From NCBI RefSeq assembly GCF_032118995.1, contig NC_092663.1, forward strand, positions 3,658,001 through 3,722,000: a DNA stretch of 64,000 bases, read 5' to 3'. Positions 30,001-42,000 of the stretch are shown here, piece after piece; the first letter of the stretch is position 1, and every line of letters begins with the position of its first letter. A model generated the notes under the pieces. The model was not told the origin of the DNA. It was given only the letters and a program-made list of their open reading frames with translations, and made no database searches. Source of the stretch: Asterias amurensis. Taxonomy: Eukaryota; Echinodermata; Asteroidea; Forcipulatida; Asteriidae. The translations under genes and the position numbers were made by a program.

Positions 30001-33000
30001 GTTGGCAGACCTAAATGGGTTAATCAAAATATGTTTAATTATCAGAGCAAAATAGAATGAACTTGATGATTATGTTTATACATTATATGTTAGTTTTTTG
30101 TTTTTTTCTCTTCAATATTAATATGTCGACATATAAGCCGCCCGGCGCATAAGCCGTTCAAAAAGGGTTTAAATCAAGGTATAAACTGCAGTACTTCTTG
30201 TCAAGACTCTTAAAAATTTTTCCCCTACCTTTAGTTGTAGGGGATTTGGTCGTCACATGTTCGGTTGTTGAAAACTCTGGTAAAGAAAATGTTATTGTTC
30301 AACAATTAGTTGTATGTCAAACATTATTCTAGTATAGGGTTAACAAGAATGCTGTACAGAAACGCGCAATGATTTCAAACCCTGTTATAAATGAAGAATA
30401 AGAACTCACAATCCAACAAACCTAGTGGATAAAAGATGTTGTGTAAAAAATGACTTTGAGAAAGGTATTACCGAAGGTGGAAATGTGCAATTTTAACAAT
30501 TTGATCCAAATACATAAAATGGTGAGAGATTTAGAGGAAAAGGTTCTGTACATGGTTTAAGAACATGATTACCTTCAGCACATCCCAAGACATTTAACTC
30601 AATTGTTGCTCCGCTGATACCTCTGACATCAATGAATTTGACCTGGAGTTCCGTTATACGTTGTAGTGCTGGTTCGTTCATGGGAAATACCTTCACTTCT
30701 GATTGAATACCCTCAATAGACAAGGTAAACTGTGAACAGGAGTATGGAAGTTTTTTGCTTTACTACAAGATAATCAATGACTACACTGTTTAAATAAAAA
30801 TGAGAACAAGTAATACAAGTGGATTAGTTAAAAACTGTTCTCACTCACCTCCCTGATTGTATTTCCAATCACTACTTGCTTGAAATCTGTCTCATCTTCT
30901 TTCTTTGCAAGTAATGTGAAAGTGGTTTCGAATGACTGTGGTGACGTTGATCCTGTCTTTGGTGTGGTCATTCCTTCTGCTTGTCCAGAGGTAACACTTG
31001 ATGTGATTTTCTTCAAAGTGATAAGAACTCCACGAACATTGATATTGCTATTGAACTTTCGCTCTAAAACAGCACTGTTGCCAACAGACTGCTCAATTGG
31101 TAACTCGGCAAATGTGAGAAAGCCTGAATCATTAATTAAGAGACTTCCTCTTGTATGGTCTTTCGTCTCTATACCAACTTCGCTGTCCACTTTTTCGAGA
31201 CAGAATCCTGAGTGGACAGAGAAAGATAATGTAATCATTAAAAGGATATAACAAAACAAAGCTTATTTAATTAAGTTGATTTAACTGATAAGAATTAACG
31301 TGTTACCTTTCGTGGTGGAAACTTGAGATGTTGTTGAGGTTATTTGTTCTGTGGTTGTCGGAGCTGTTACAGTAACTGTTGTTGTTTTCGCAGTTGTTGT
31401 ATATCCTAAGGAAGATGAAGAAAATTAATTTCAGTTCACGGCCGAGATTGGGTTTTATTCAAGGAGAACCTTGCTCAAAGCTTAGTCATTATTATTTTGA
31501 AGTGTATCATCATATGTTCAAAAGTCCTGAAGGCCTGATTCACAAGGTATGTTTATTTACTGTGTGAAGGCCCAAGCCCAGCTTACATTCAGCACATCCT
31601 ATTTCATGCATTTCTGTCATCGCCAAATGTAATATTTAGACCATGCGAATAATAAGACTTTCAAACTTGGTCAACTGAAACTTTACCATTTGTACATCCC
31701 AAAATGTGCAATTCCATTTGCAATGAGCTTGCTCCAATGATTTCAACAATCTCAACACGGAGTTCCTCAACGCTGTCTAGAGACTCGCTGTCACTTGAAA
31801 ATATAGTTAGTGCTGTTTTGGTCTTGATGAGTCTGAAGGTGATTTTCTGTAATTTGAAAGGGAAATAATTTAGGAAGGAAGACAGGTCTTAAAATGAATG
31901 TCTTTTTTGGTACTGATTTGATTTCCTTAATTGATCACCAATTATACAGTGCTGTGTTTGTTTTGCTTTTTTAATACCTTTGTCAAGATTGTTCTTTTCA
32001 ATTTGTATTGTTTGTAATGAGCCAAACTTTAAGGCCACTTCAAGGTGAGGGTTACACTTAATTGATTTGGGCAGTCAACCCAAATCAACTTTAACCAGGG
32101 ATACGTTGCCGCCTACTCCTAAGTGCCTTGCCCTTACTCTAGGGAACAAGTGTTATAACTGGGGTTCGAACCCAGACTCTGCCGCAAAGCTTAGGTTCAG
32201 TGAACTAGACCGCTCAACCATGAAACGCCATCAAGTGGAGTTTTTTCATCTGACATATTATAAGCCGATGGTGCATTTTTTAATGATCCTGGGAAACTTT
32301 GTTTGGAAAGTTTTTGTTGCTTGTTTGGATGCTTGTTTGTTTACATCATCAAAACAAAATAATGATGTGATGGGATGTTTTATAAAGGCGTCGTTGTTTC
32401 GTTGTGTGAATAGTAACTAGTCTGAGATATTGAGTTCAATTAAACCATAAATTAGTTTAATGAGGTTCATGTATTAAGCTATAATTTGATAAAGAATCTG
32501 ACTCTTATATTTTTTAATTTTATGACTGAACAAAAACTGGGCTGAAACAAAGAATATTCACATTAAAAAAAAATCTTGACAGAAACAACAACTGTATAGC
32601 TAATGAAAATTAATCCAATAATCCATTAGTCCAGATTAATTAAGTTGTTCACCTTTGGTTGGTTCATCAAATCCATCAGTTCCAGAAATTGTGTCTCATT
32701 TGATTTTCTTGTGGACAGTTTCACCTTGATTTTCACCATTTCACTACCAGATGATTGTGAAGCAGATGGTTTTGCTATCAATTTGAGGCTCATTCCACTG
32801 ACAACGACAGGTTGCATCATTTTATACTGAACAACTGGATATCTTTTGGAATTCTGACGTTTTTCAAATGCCCACTGTCCGCTTCCTTCTAACTGTACCA
32901 AGTCCTCTGCTTTGACGCTTCCAATCAGTGATGAATCATCATCCAAGGCATCTAAGCAAGAACCTTTATGACAAGAAGGAAGAAGTTGAGAGTGCAAAAC

Positions 33001-36000
33001 ACAAATCAAAACATAAAACAGCTGACTAAATGTGAAAAAAAAAGTTTTTGAGGAAGAAGTAGTTTTCCACGATTTTGATTTTGAGACCTCAGATTTAGAA
33101 TTTGAGGTCTCAAAATCAAGCCTATGAAAGCACAAAACTTCGCGTGACAAGGGTGTTTTTTCTTTCATTTCTATCTTGCAACTTTGATGACCAATTGAGC
33201 TCAAATTTTCACAGGTTTGCTATTTTTTGCCTTTGTTGAGATCACCAACTGTGAAGACTAGTCTTTGACAATTACCAATAGTGTCCACTGCCTTTAAAGA
33301 ATGGTATGTTGGTGTACATCTTGAGTAACCAGAAAAGCAGAGTCAGGTATTTGATTTCTGACTTCCTCTCTTTCTCTCTCTCTCTATATATGTATATATA
33401 AATAAATAAAAACGTTTTGAAAAGTGTATAGGCCTGTTACCTTCTGTTGTTGATGTCTTGGTTGTGGTTGTTTCACAGATTGGATTCATTCGACATCCCA
33501 TAACAAACGATGAGTTTGATGAACCCACTACTCTCATGTCAGACAGTTCTTTGGATAATGTATGAACACACTTGCATATTTCACAATCTTGCACAAGGGT
33601 TTCCCCCTCCTGTAAAGTTTAGTAATATTTAATAAGACGGAGATCACCGAAATGGAGAAAACATTCAGAGGCACAGAATATGGTTCAAGTTAGTTTGACA
33701 GTGCTATTTTAGGTGTTTTTTAGGCTGTTTATAATAAATCTGCAAAAAGGAAGAAATGGTAATACATGGATAATTGCTTGATGATTTTAGTGTCTGATAT
33801 GTAAATAAATGTTTCCTAATCTAGTGTAGGGATCCGCCAAGTGTGCCCTCATTGTTGGTGACAATCTTGCACTTTTTCTGTAGCTTTGTCTTGAAAGAGC
33901 AACTTATTTTATTTGGTCTGGATTTCTCTCTATTTTTATAGGGAGCACGGCTCTGGCCATGCTCCAAAAACCCCTTTATCTGGGAGGGATAAGTTTATTG
34001 AGCTATCTGTTAGTATTAATTTGTGTTTAATCCCTCATTTATACCTGTATGACCGTGATTTTTAGGGCATCGTTTGGATCGGATTATTTATAAATTGTGT
34101 GTAGTGCGTCCGTCCGTGTGTGTAGCAAGGAAGCCACATGGTCGATCTTCATGTGAACTTTCAATGTGCACTGTGTAACTGTATAAGATGCATACTGTAG
34201 TGTTGTAACTTTTTGTATGATGTTTGCTATGGGTTAAATGAATTAAACCTATACAGAAGAAGTTTATTTCATATATTTAGCTGTCATTGATTGGCGTTCA
34301 TTATCATTGATGGTATTTTGGCGAATGCTCGTCCTTTGTTAATTAGAGGACAAGCTCTCCCTTACCGTGTCTCTACACTAGTATTGCAGTTTGGTTCAGG
34401 TTCTCATTGAAAGAATGACATACTTACATAGAATGTATGGTTTTCCAAAATGCAATCAGGCCTACAGCTGTCCACTTCAACACACATGGATGTATTGTAC
34501 TGGAAACCAAGTTGCTCTAAAGTTTTAGCTTCCCCATCTTTCATGAAGCCATCTCTACATTCACAGAGTGTTGTGTAGTTGAACATCTTTGCAAACTCAG
34601 GCATACAGGAAGTCGTGTTAAAGAATAGTTTGCTACCAGATGACTTGTTGCAAGGCACGTGGCATATATCCCTGCAGTCTTGTTGGGAAAAAAAGGCAGG
34701 TACAATTTCACTAATTTGTACCTAAAATTATTAATCAAGCATCTAAAGAATCATTTCATTTATTTTGATTCATTCAATTTATTTTTGTTGTGAAGCAAAG
34801 AGCTCTCAATAAAAGGAAACTTTTATCGAGAGCTGTTTTTTCAATGTAAATTGTAAAACGCTCCAACCTTGGTGGGGCACTACATAAATGTTTCCATTAT
34901 ATTTATTTTATAATGGCTGTACTAGCCAAGAGCCATTTGGACAGAAGAAAAGAAAGAAGTTTCAGTTTTAGACAAGGAAGGAAGTTTCAGTTTTAGATGT
35001 GGGAGGTGAACCCCAGAAACTTATTCCAGGGAAACCCACAAAAGGGACAGAAAACCCAATCCACTTAGTGGCCTTGGTGATTCGAACCAGAGTCCTAGAG
35101 GAGAAAGGATAGGAATATTTCACTATGCCAACCTGACCAACCCAATCTCGGAAAACTATTTCAGCTATTAAAGTAACACTAGTAAAACAAGGAAAAATAT
35201 ATAAACTTACAAACTTTAACAGTTGTGGAAGGTGCTTCAGTTGTTGCTTCTGTTGATGTGGCTGAAATAAAACAAGATTTATATAAAGTGCCAGCAATTA
35301 CATAACAAGATTCACCGAAAGCATTTATGTTTTGTTAACATTTATTGAAACCATCAGCAAATGGAAAATAATTTTGACGCGTAATTCACCAAATACTAAA
35401 GAACACCAAAGTGAATAATACGCCGAAAATTTGAGTTTTACTAACAATGAGATCATTTTAAAACATTGTCAATCAGTGTGCTGTAAGACATTATCTAACC
35501 CAAACATCAGGGAGGCAAACATAGTGTACTTACTATACAATGGCGTAGTAGATTGTTCTGTAAGTGCTGGGGTTGTTGATTGGGTAATTATTCCTGTAAT
35601 GTAGAAAGGTTTAGAGATCAGCATTGTAATTTGAATGATTTTGAAGTGGCATTGGAAGGGGATGAACGTTTTAAAGGAAACAAAATGTCCCCTTGCAGTG
35701 TTTTAAAATAAAAATCGGAAATCAGACTGAAGTAAGAAGAATAACATGCCTGGAAATATTGTAAAAATCACCTCGATCCCTCTGCCCAAAACTACATTTT
35801 CTCCTTACACTTACAATATGCCCGCAATAATGACAATAAAAAGCTAGGTTAGAGCGATGACAAGTAAATCTAGAGGTCTCCTTTTCTGAAACGTTAAACA
35901 CTTAAAGATTATAAATAAGTGAACATTAAAAATGAGTATGTCAGTAATACAGAAAAGTATATCGAGAAAAGAGACAAACATCTACTCACTGCAATGAGCA

Positions 36001-39000
36001 CAACACTCTCCCTCAACTTGGTACGGCTCGAATCCCTTCAAAATATGAGAAAAAAATATTGACCTTAATAACCTTTTACCGTAGATTCCCACAAACAAAA
36101 ATAAACCCTGAAACATTCATATCCAGAACTATAAATTCTAAAAACAGAAAAAAACTTTATTCATTACACATCCAGAATTATAACATTTAGATAGCCAACA
36201 CAGAACAACCAATATGCATGTACATCCAGAATTATAACTTGGAATTAAATCTTTTGTGAGGCGTTTTGACGTAAAGTGATATACTATACATTCTCAAGAA
36301 ACGTTCTCGAACAGCAACAATCAACACAATATCTAACACATCTCTTGTCCATTTACAGTAAACGCTTTACTTACGTATTGGCAGGGTGGATCCTGACACA
36401 CTTTAGAGCGGCACATTACATTGTTTTTGGAGCTGCATTCACATTCTTCACACTTGCTTGGCTTCCAAACTTCACCAATCTTTACAAATAACGGATCAGA
36501 AAAAAATCCCCAAAGGCTCGTAAGGTATATATGCCAAGATATATATACATGATTGTTCAACACTATAAATGTTCATTGCGGGAGGGGAGGGGCAAGCAGG
36601 GCTGGGAAAGAAAATTTGTTTACATTTAAAAACTGTTTATTTCTACAGTATTTTGTTGCTTATTTATATGCACACAATCATTGGTACATTTGATTTTGCA
36701 TAGACAAAATGAACAACAGATTAAATATTGAGTAACTTCTGTACTCACACTCTTCTTGTTCATCATTGACACAGCGATTGTTAATATTGACATATAATAA
36801 ACATTGAGATAACTGCTACATCAGTGGTTTCCAAACTATTGTTCATAAAATGGCAGTGAACACAATATGTGTACCCACAAGTGTGACCGGTTTTCTCAAT
36901 TCAAGTAATCTGGGTATTTACTAGAAGTAGTTTTTTTGATTGTTCCTCCTGCACATTTGGGTAAAGTTGTATAAACCCCAACAATTTAATTGCAAAGATG
37001 ATAAACTTACATATCTATAAACGTCAGTGGCATCATCCTTATATTTACATCGGTCTAAAAAGGAAACAAATAAATACAAAATTAATTTATCACAACAACC
37101 AACACAAATACAATCAGAACAAAAATAAATAACTACTTATTATACATTGCATTTACAGTAACAATTGTCAATGCGCTTTACATTAGTGCCCTGGTCATTG
37201 GGCCTAAAACATTCCAGATGCCGTGGCGTTTGTGCGTCTTTTCATACACAATATCAACCTCTACCCTCGCAGGTACCCATTTTTACCCCTGGATAAAGAG
37301 AAGCATTTATAGTAAAGAATCTTGCTCAAAGACACAAGTGTCACCACCGTGATCTGAACCCACACTCAGATGACTTAACCACCAGATTTTAAATCTGATG
37401 CTCTAAAGAACTCTGCCCTGACACGCTACTCAAACAGAAAACATTTATTTCAACAAGGTTTTTAAGGTAAAAATACTTCTTACAATAAACAAACAACATT
37501 GTGGTAAGATATTTCATCAGTAGGACGTCATTAAGTTTGGTGTTTTTGGTGTCAAGAATTTAGCATTTAAAGATTCCTGTATTTTTATGTAAACTATCAA
37601 ATTCCTGGTTGTTATTTCAGTAAATAGTGATACCTTTCGGGACACAGTGGCAACAAATCATGTCGTCTGGGTCTTCATTGACAAGATCCATCTGTGAAAA
37701 GATAATTAAAATAAAATAGTAATAAGTTCTAATTTTTTCTAATAGTTTGTAAGCCATTTTAAATGCACTCATTTTATTTTGCAATAAATATTTGTTTTCT
37801 TCATGTGAATATAAACAATAACAATATCGAAGTCTTATATAGCGCACGTATCTACCAACGAGGTACTCAAGGCGCTGAGTATATACAAACTTTCACAAAG
37901 TTAGGTTATTAAAGTTATGAATTGTAAACCCAATTATGTAATACACCTTATTTGGGCTTACAAGGTACTATGGCACATTAAGCAGCCACAGCCAGGATCA
38001 CCGAAGGATATAGCAATGGTTAAGAGTCTTGCTTAAGGACACAAGTGTCACGGATGGGGATTCGAACCCACACTCTACTAATCCGAAACAACAGTTTGAA
38101 TTTGGTGCTCTTAACCGCTTGGCCACGACACTTCGATGAGATACCAAATTATTTTGTATGCTTTATAAACGCACATTTTTTTTTCTGAAATCTTGGTCAA
38201 TGCCCATATATGGCAGGAATACACTTTGGATGAAACTTACTTCTTCACCGCAGGCATCTTTGATGTCACAGTACTCTTGGCAGTCTACCAAACAGTTCTT
38301 AACATCCTTCCATTTACACATCGTACAGTTTTCTTGTGTCCAGATAGTGTCATTCTAGATGTTGTGGATGACAAAAATTACTAAAGTTTAGCTAAGGACT
38401 AATATGTCAACATTGATTATTATGTTCTTCTAACCATTTATCCTGTTTTTACTCCCATTAAACTATATATTTAATCCAACATAAGATATATAGCGTAATG
38501 GGAGTAAAAAAAATTTAAACTTGTATCCTGATGTTGAATCAGATTATTTAAAAATAGTCTGATCCAACATCGGGATACAATCAAATGAGTCATATCACTT
38601 CACAGTTGTTTATTATTTGTAAGTAGGCTCTATATACATAATATCAACTTACCAAGTGTTCCATGTAAAGGCATGAACACTTCTCAACACACTCTGTTCC
38701 ATCCCAAAACATGTCATTCGAGCAACTACAGCCTGGTTCACAGTCTTCTGAGCAATCCATTGTAGGGTACTCGCAGGTTCGATTGCATGCACAGTCACTG
38801 TACACCATACCATATTGGCATTCTAATAAAAAGAAAAAATGTACTTACTTAAGTGTTTTTACATAAGAGAGACACATAAAATAGTGAGTTGTTACCAAAA
38901 GATGCGTTTAGAGCACTGAATGTCAGACTCCCCAAAATGCAGTGTTAATTTATTTTCATTTTAAACACACCACATCATGACCCTCAACCCAATCAAACTC

Positions 39001-42000
39001 CACTTAAACATCAAGGTTAAAGACATTGGGCACTATTGGTAATTATCAAAGACCAGTCTTCTCACTTTGTGTATCTCAACATATGCATGAAATAACAAAC
39101 CTGTAAAAATTTGAGCTCAATTGGTCATCGAAGTTGCGAGATAATAATGAGAGAAAAAACACCCTTGTCACACGAAGTTGTGTGCTTTCAGAGGCTTGAT
39201 TTCGAGACCTCAAATTCTAATTCTGAGGTCTCGAAATCAAATTTAAATGTTTTAATGAGAAGTTGCTTCTCTCTGAAATAAACAATGTTACTTCAGAGGG
39301 AGCTGTTTCTCACTTTATTTTATACTATCAACAGCTCTCCATTACTCGTTACCAAGTAAGGTTTTATGCGAATAATTATTTTGAATAATTACCAATAGTG
39401 TGGGGTGCCTTTAACGTTTATTGTGCTTTGTAGTTGTGCAAATGTTTTAAGCTGTATCTAAATTTGTTGATCTATGTTGATGATGTCAGATGGATTGAAC
39501 TCACCTGGTTCACAGGAGCAGCATTCACCGGGAGTTTCCACAAGCATTAATCCTTCTGTGCAGTTTTCGATGTTACAGTTTTGTATAAATTGTGATTGAT
39601 CATCTAGTCTCTGTGTGTTGCTATCGCAAATACTAATGTAACAATCGTTGATTACAACTTCATCACCGTACTTCAAACAAGAGGAAACAAATGTTCAAAA
39701 GATTATTAGTAAATTGAGGAATATCCTGTCAGAGACAATAGGAAGGAAAAGCACATAAAACATGTAGTTTTGTTTTGCACAAAAGCCTGACATTCTTCTG
39801 TTAAGCAGCTACTTTATTTATCCCTTGTTCATTACATTTTCGCTTGACTGAGTTCATGTATCTTACTGCGGGTTGTGGCAAACGTTTTCACTTGGCTCAT
39901 AGGCTCATGCACATATGCTGAACGTTGTTACGTTTCGTACTGTTTCAAAATTTACTGTTGTAGCGTAGTAAACCAAATATGATTGTTAGGTCGCCGTTGG
40001 GGATGATTGTTCTTTTGGTCATCCTTCTGGTACTACTACCACAGGACACTAAGAGGCATCCAACACTGAAACCCTCGCTCTGTGCTGAAACTAACACTGT
40101 GGCCCTGCATGCCTGAATAAACAGGAATTTGTAAATACCTCATAGAAGGTGCCATTGTAGTAACACGAAGTTGGCATTTCAGTCGTAGTAGTTACCACTG
40201 GGGAAAGATCAAAGTAGAGTGCTTTGAGTTGTCACGCAATCCATGAGAAAATAATTGTGTACTTATGTTTGAAATCAACTTCAAAGCAAAATGAACAGAT
40301 ATAACCAAAGCACATGCCATAGAGGCTTACGGAAAACAGATAAGTTTGTATTAGTCTTGTATACAATTTTTACTCGTAATTTGATTTTACCGGTTGTGGG
40401 TGTTGTCGATCTACTTGATTGTCGAGAAAATTGAAGAAATTGCACTTCATTGGTTTTGCCATCACTTGTTATTGACCCCTAAGAACAAAAACTCCTGGAA
40501 GTGTTTTTGCTCTGATAATAGATAGGTGACGATATTTTCAAGTTGATGAAATAAATAATTTCAGTCAGACGGCATTAAGTTGTTTAATGATTGATTTACC
40601 TTCTGTTGTCGTTGTCGCAAGATTAGTAGTTGACAGTTCTGTTTTTAAGAAATGAGAAAGATAAAGACCATTTATTTAAACGAATCTCCTCTTTGCCATC
40701 ACTTGTTATTGACCCCTTAGAACAAAAACTCCTGGAAGTGTTTTTGCTCTGATAATAGATAGGTGACGATATTTTTAAGTTGATGAAATTAAATAATTTC
40801 AGTCAGACGGCATTAAGTTGTTTTAATGATTGATTTACCTTCTGTTGTCGCTGTCGCAAGAGTAGTAGTTGACAGTTCTGTTTTTATAAAATGAGAAAGA
40901 TAAAGACCATTTATTTAAACGAATCTCCTCTTTGACCTATACTCTCACACTGGAACTCCTCATATCCAAGTTTCTCACACTCTCACTGAATGTTACGTAC
41001 CTTCTTCACAACCAAGGATAGCAGCACGTAAACTGAACTGAAGTTTGCTGTCAGTGGATTGACTTTCATCCATTCGAGAGAGGGAAACTACTTCTAAGCG
41101 CAATCCTATTAACCCTTTCAGCGGCTTTATCAATGTTACATCTGAAGCTTGCTCATTCAGCCTCATATTCTGCACCTGCAACACCAATAACAAGAATGAG
41201 TATAGAATGGCCATTCATACCTGATCATTTGAGTGCCGCTCAACTTTGACATATGGCAATAATTTGTTAATACTGTCAATTGAATGTGTACTTATTGTGG
41301 GTAGGTTAATTTGAATAGGGAGAGTCTATGCTGAGAAAAGCTTCACTCACCAATGCTTTACCAGAGGCTCCCTGTACTATAACAAACGTTTCACCCAGTC
41401 TGCGTTTAGTTAACAAGATGAATTCAATGTTGTCGTTGTTTGTACTGCCCTGAAGCCTTACTCCAGTAACTGTGACTTCTGTCTTGAAATCTATGGTTAC
41501 ACTGGGGTTTTTGACAGTTTCTCGATCTTTCAAAGATGGCTGGTTATCAAGGGAGAACGTCCAAGGTTGCTGTGCGTTGACACTAGTTGACTGATCGTTG
41601 GCAATAGCCGGTTGTACTGATCGCTTGGCTTCCAGTCCCTGCGTTCCGTCAAGCTGCTCCATACAGTAACCTATTACGAAACCGCAACCAGAAGATTAAT
41701 TTCAAAATAATTCTTCGAGAATGAAAGGTTCAGCCAGTAATCTTTTGAAACCTTGACGAAAATAATGAAATAAAGTACACACCTGCAGTTGTAGAAGTTG
41801 GAGACTGAGACGTGGTGGTTACAACTGCAATTGTAATAAACAATAGAAGTTTCTGTTATAATCAACTGAATTGCAAAAGATAATGAGAAACAATTTTGCC
41901 ACGCACGCTGGATAGTTTATATCAACTGCAAATGACAGAGAACATGTAACTCGTAGAGACAGCGAGCGAGCGCAAGGCTTTCAGAACTCATGGGAGAGTC

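Larger units (their letters stand above)
1..30729 (-). repeat. Left tandem array of A+B domain pairs, 2.07 kb and 2.82 kb units
   Basis: Thirteen A-domain starts recur at spacings of about 2,817, 2,072, 2,824, 2,072, 2,820, 2,072, 2,049, 2,072, 2,820, 2,072, 2,073 and 2,071 bp. Short units have a one-exon linker (75 bp), long units a three-exon linker (66+57+48 bp). In transcript order a unit is A exon 1, A exon 2, T1 linker, B exon 1, B exon 2, then a short or long linker. A short unit encodes 418 residues and a long one 450. Copies 1-12 are nearly identical; copy 13 is diverged. Confidence 0.95.

Noticed and set aside
1-30729. CRISPR-like or satellite repeat
   Set aside because: Units are kilobases long and consist of spliced coding exons with normal splice sites; no short direct repeat with unique spacers.
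33363-33415. CT/TA microsatellite as a regulatory element
   Set aside because: Simple low-complexity sequence in an intron; nothing ties it to regulation.
33830-34255. Possible 3' end of an old LINE on the plus strand
   Set aside because: Only a tail-like AT-rich end and no coding remnant; not enough to name an element.
38045-38131. Functional tRNA-Leu gene
   Set aside because: Stems are partly degenerate and the sequence continues directly into a SINE body and tail shared with a second element.
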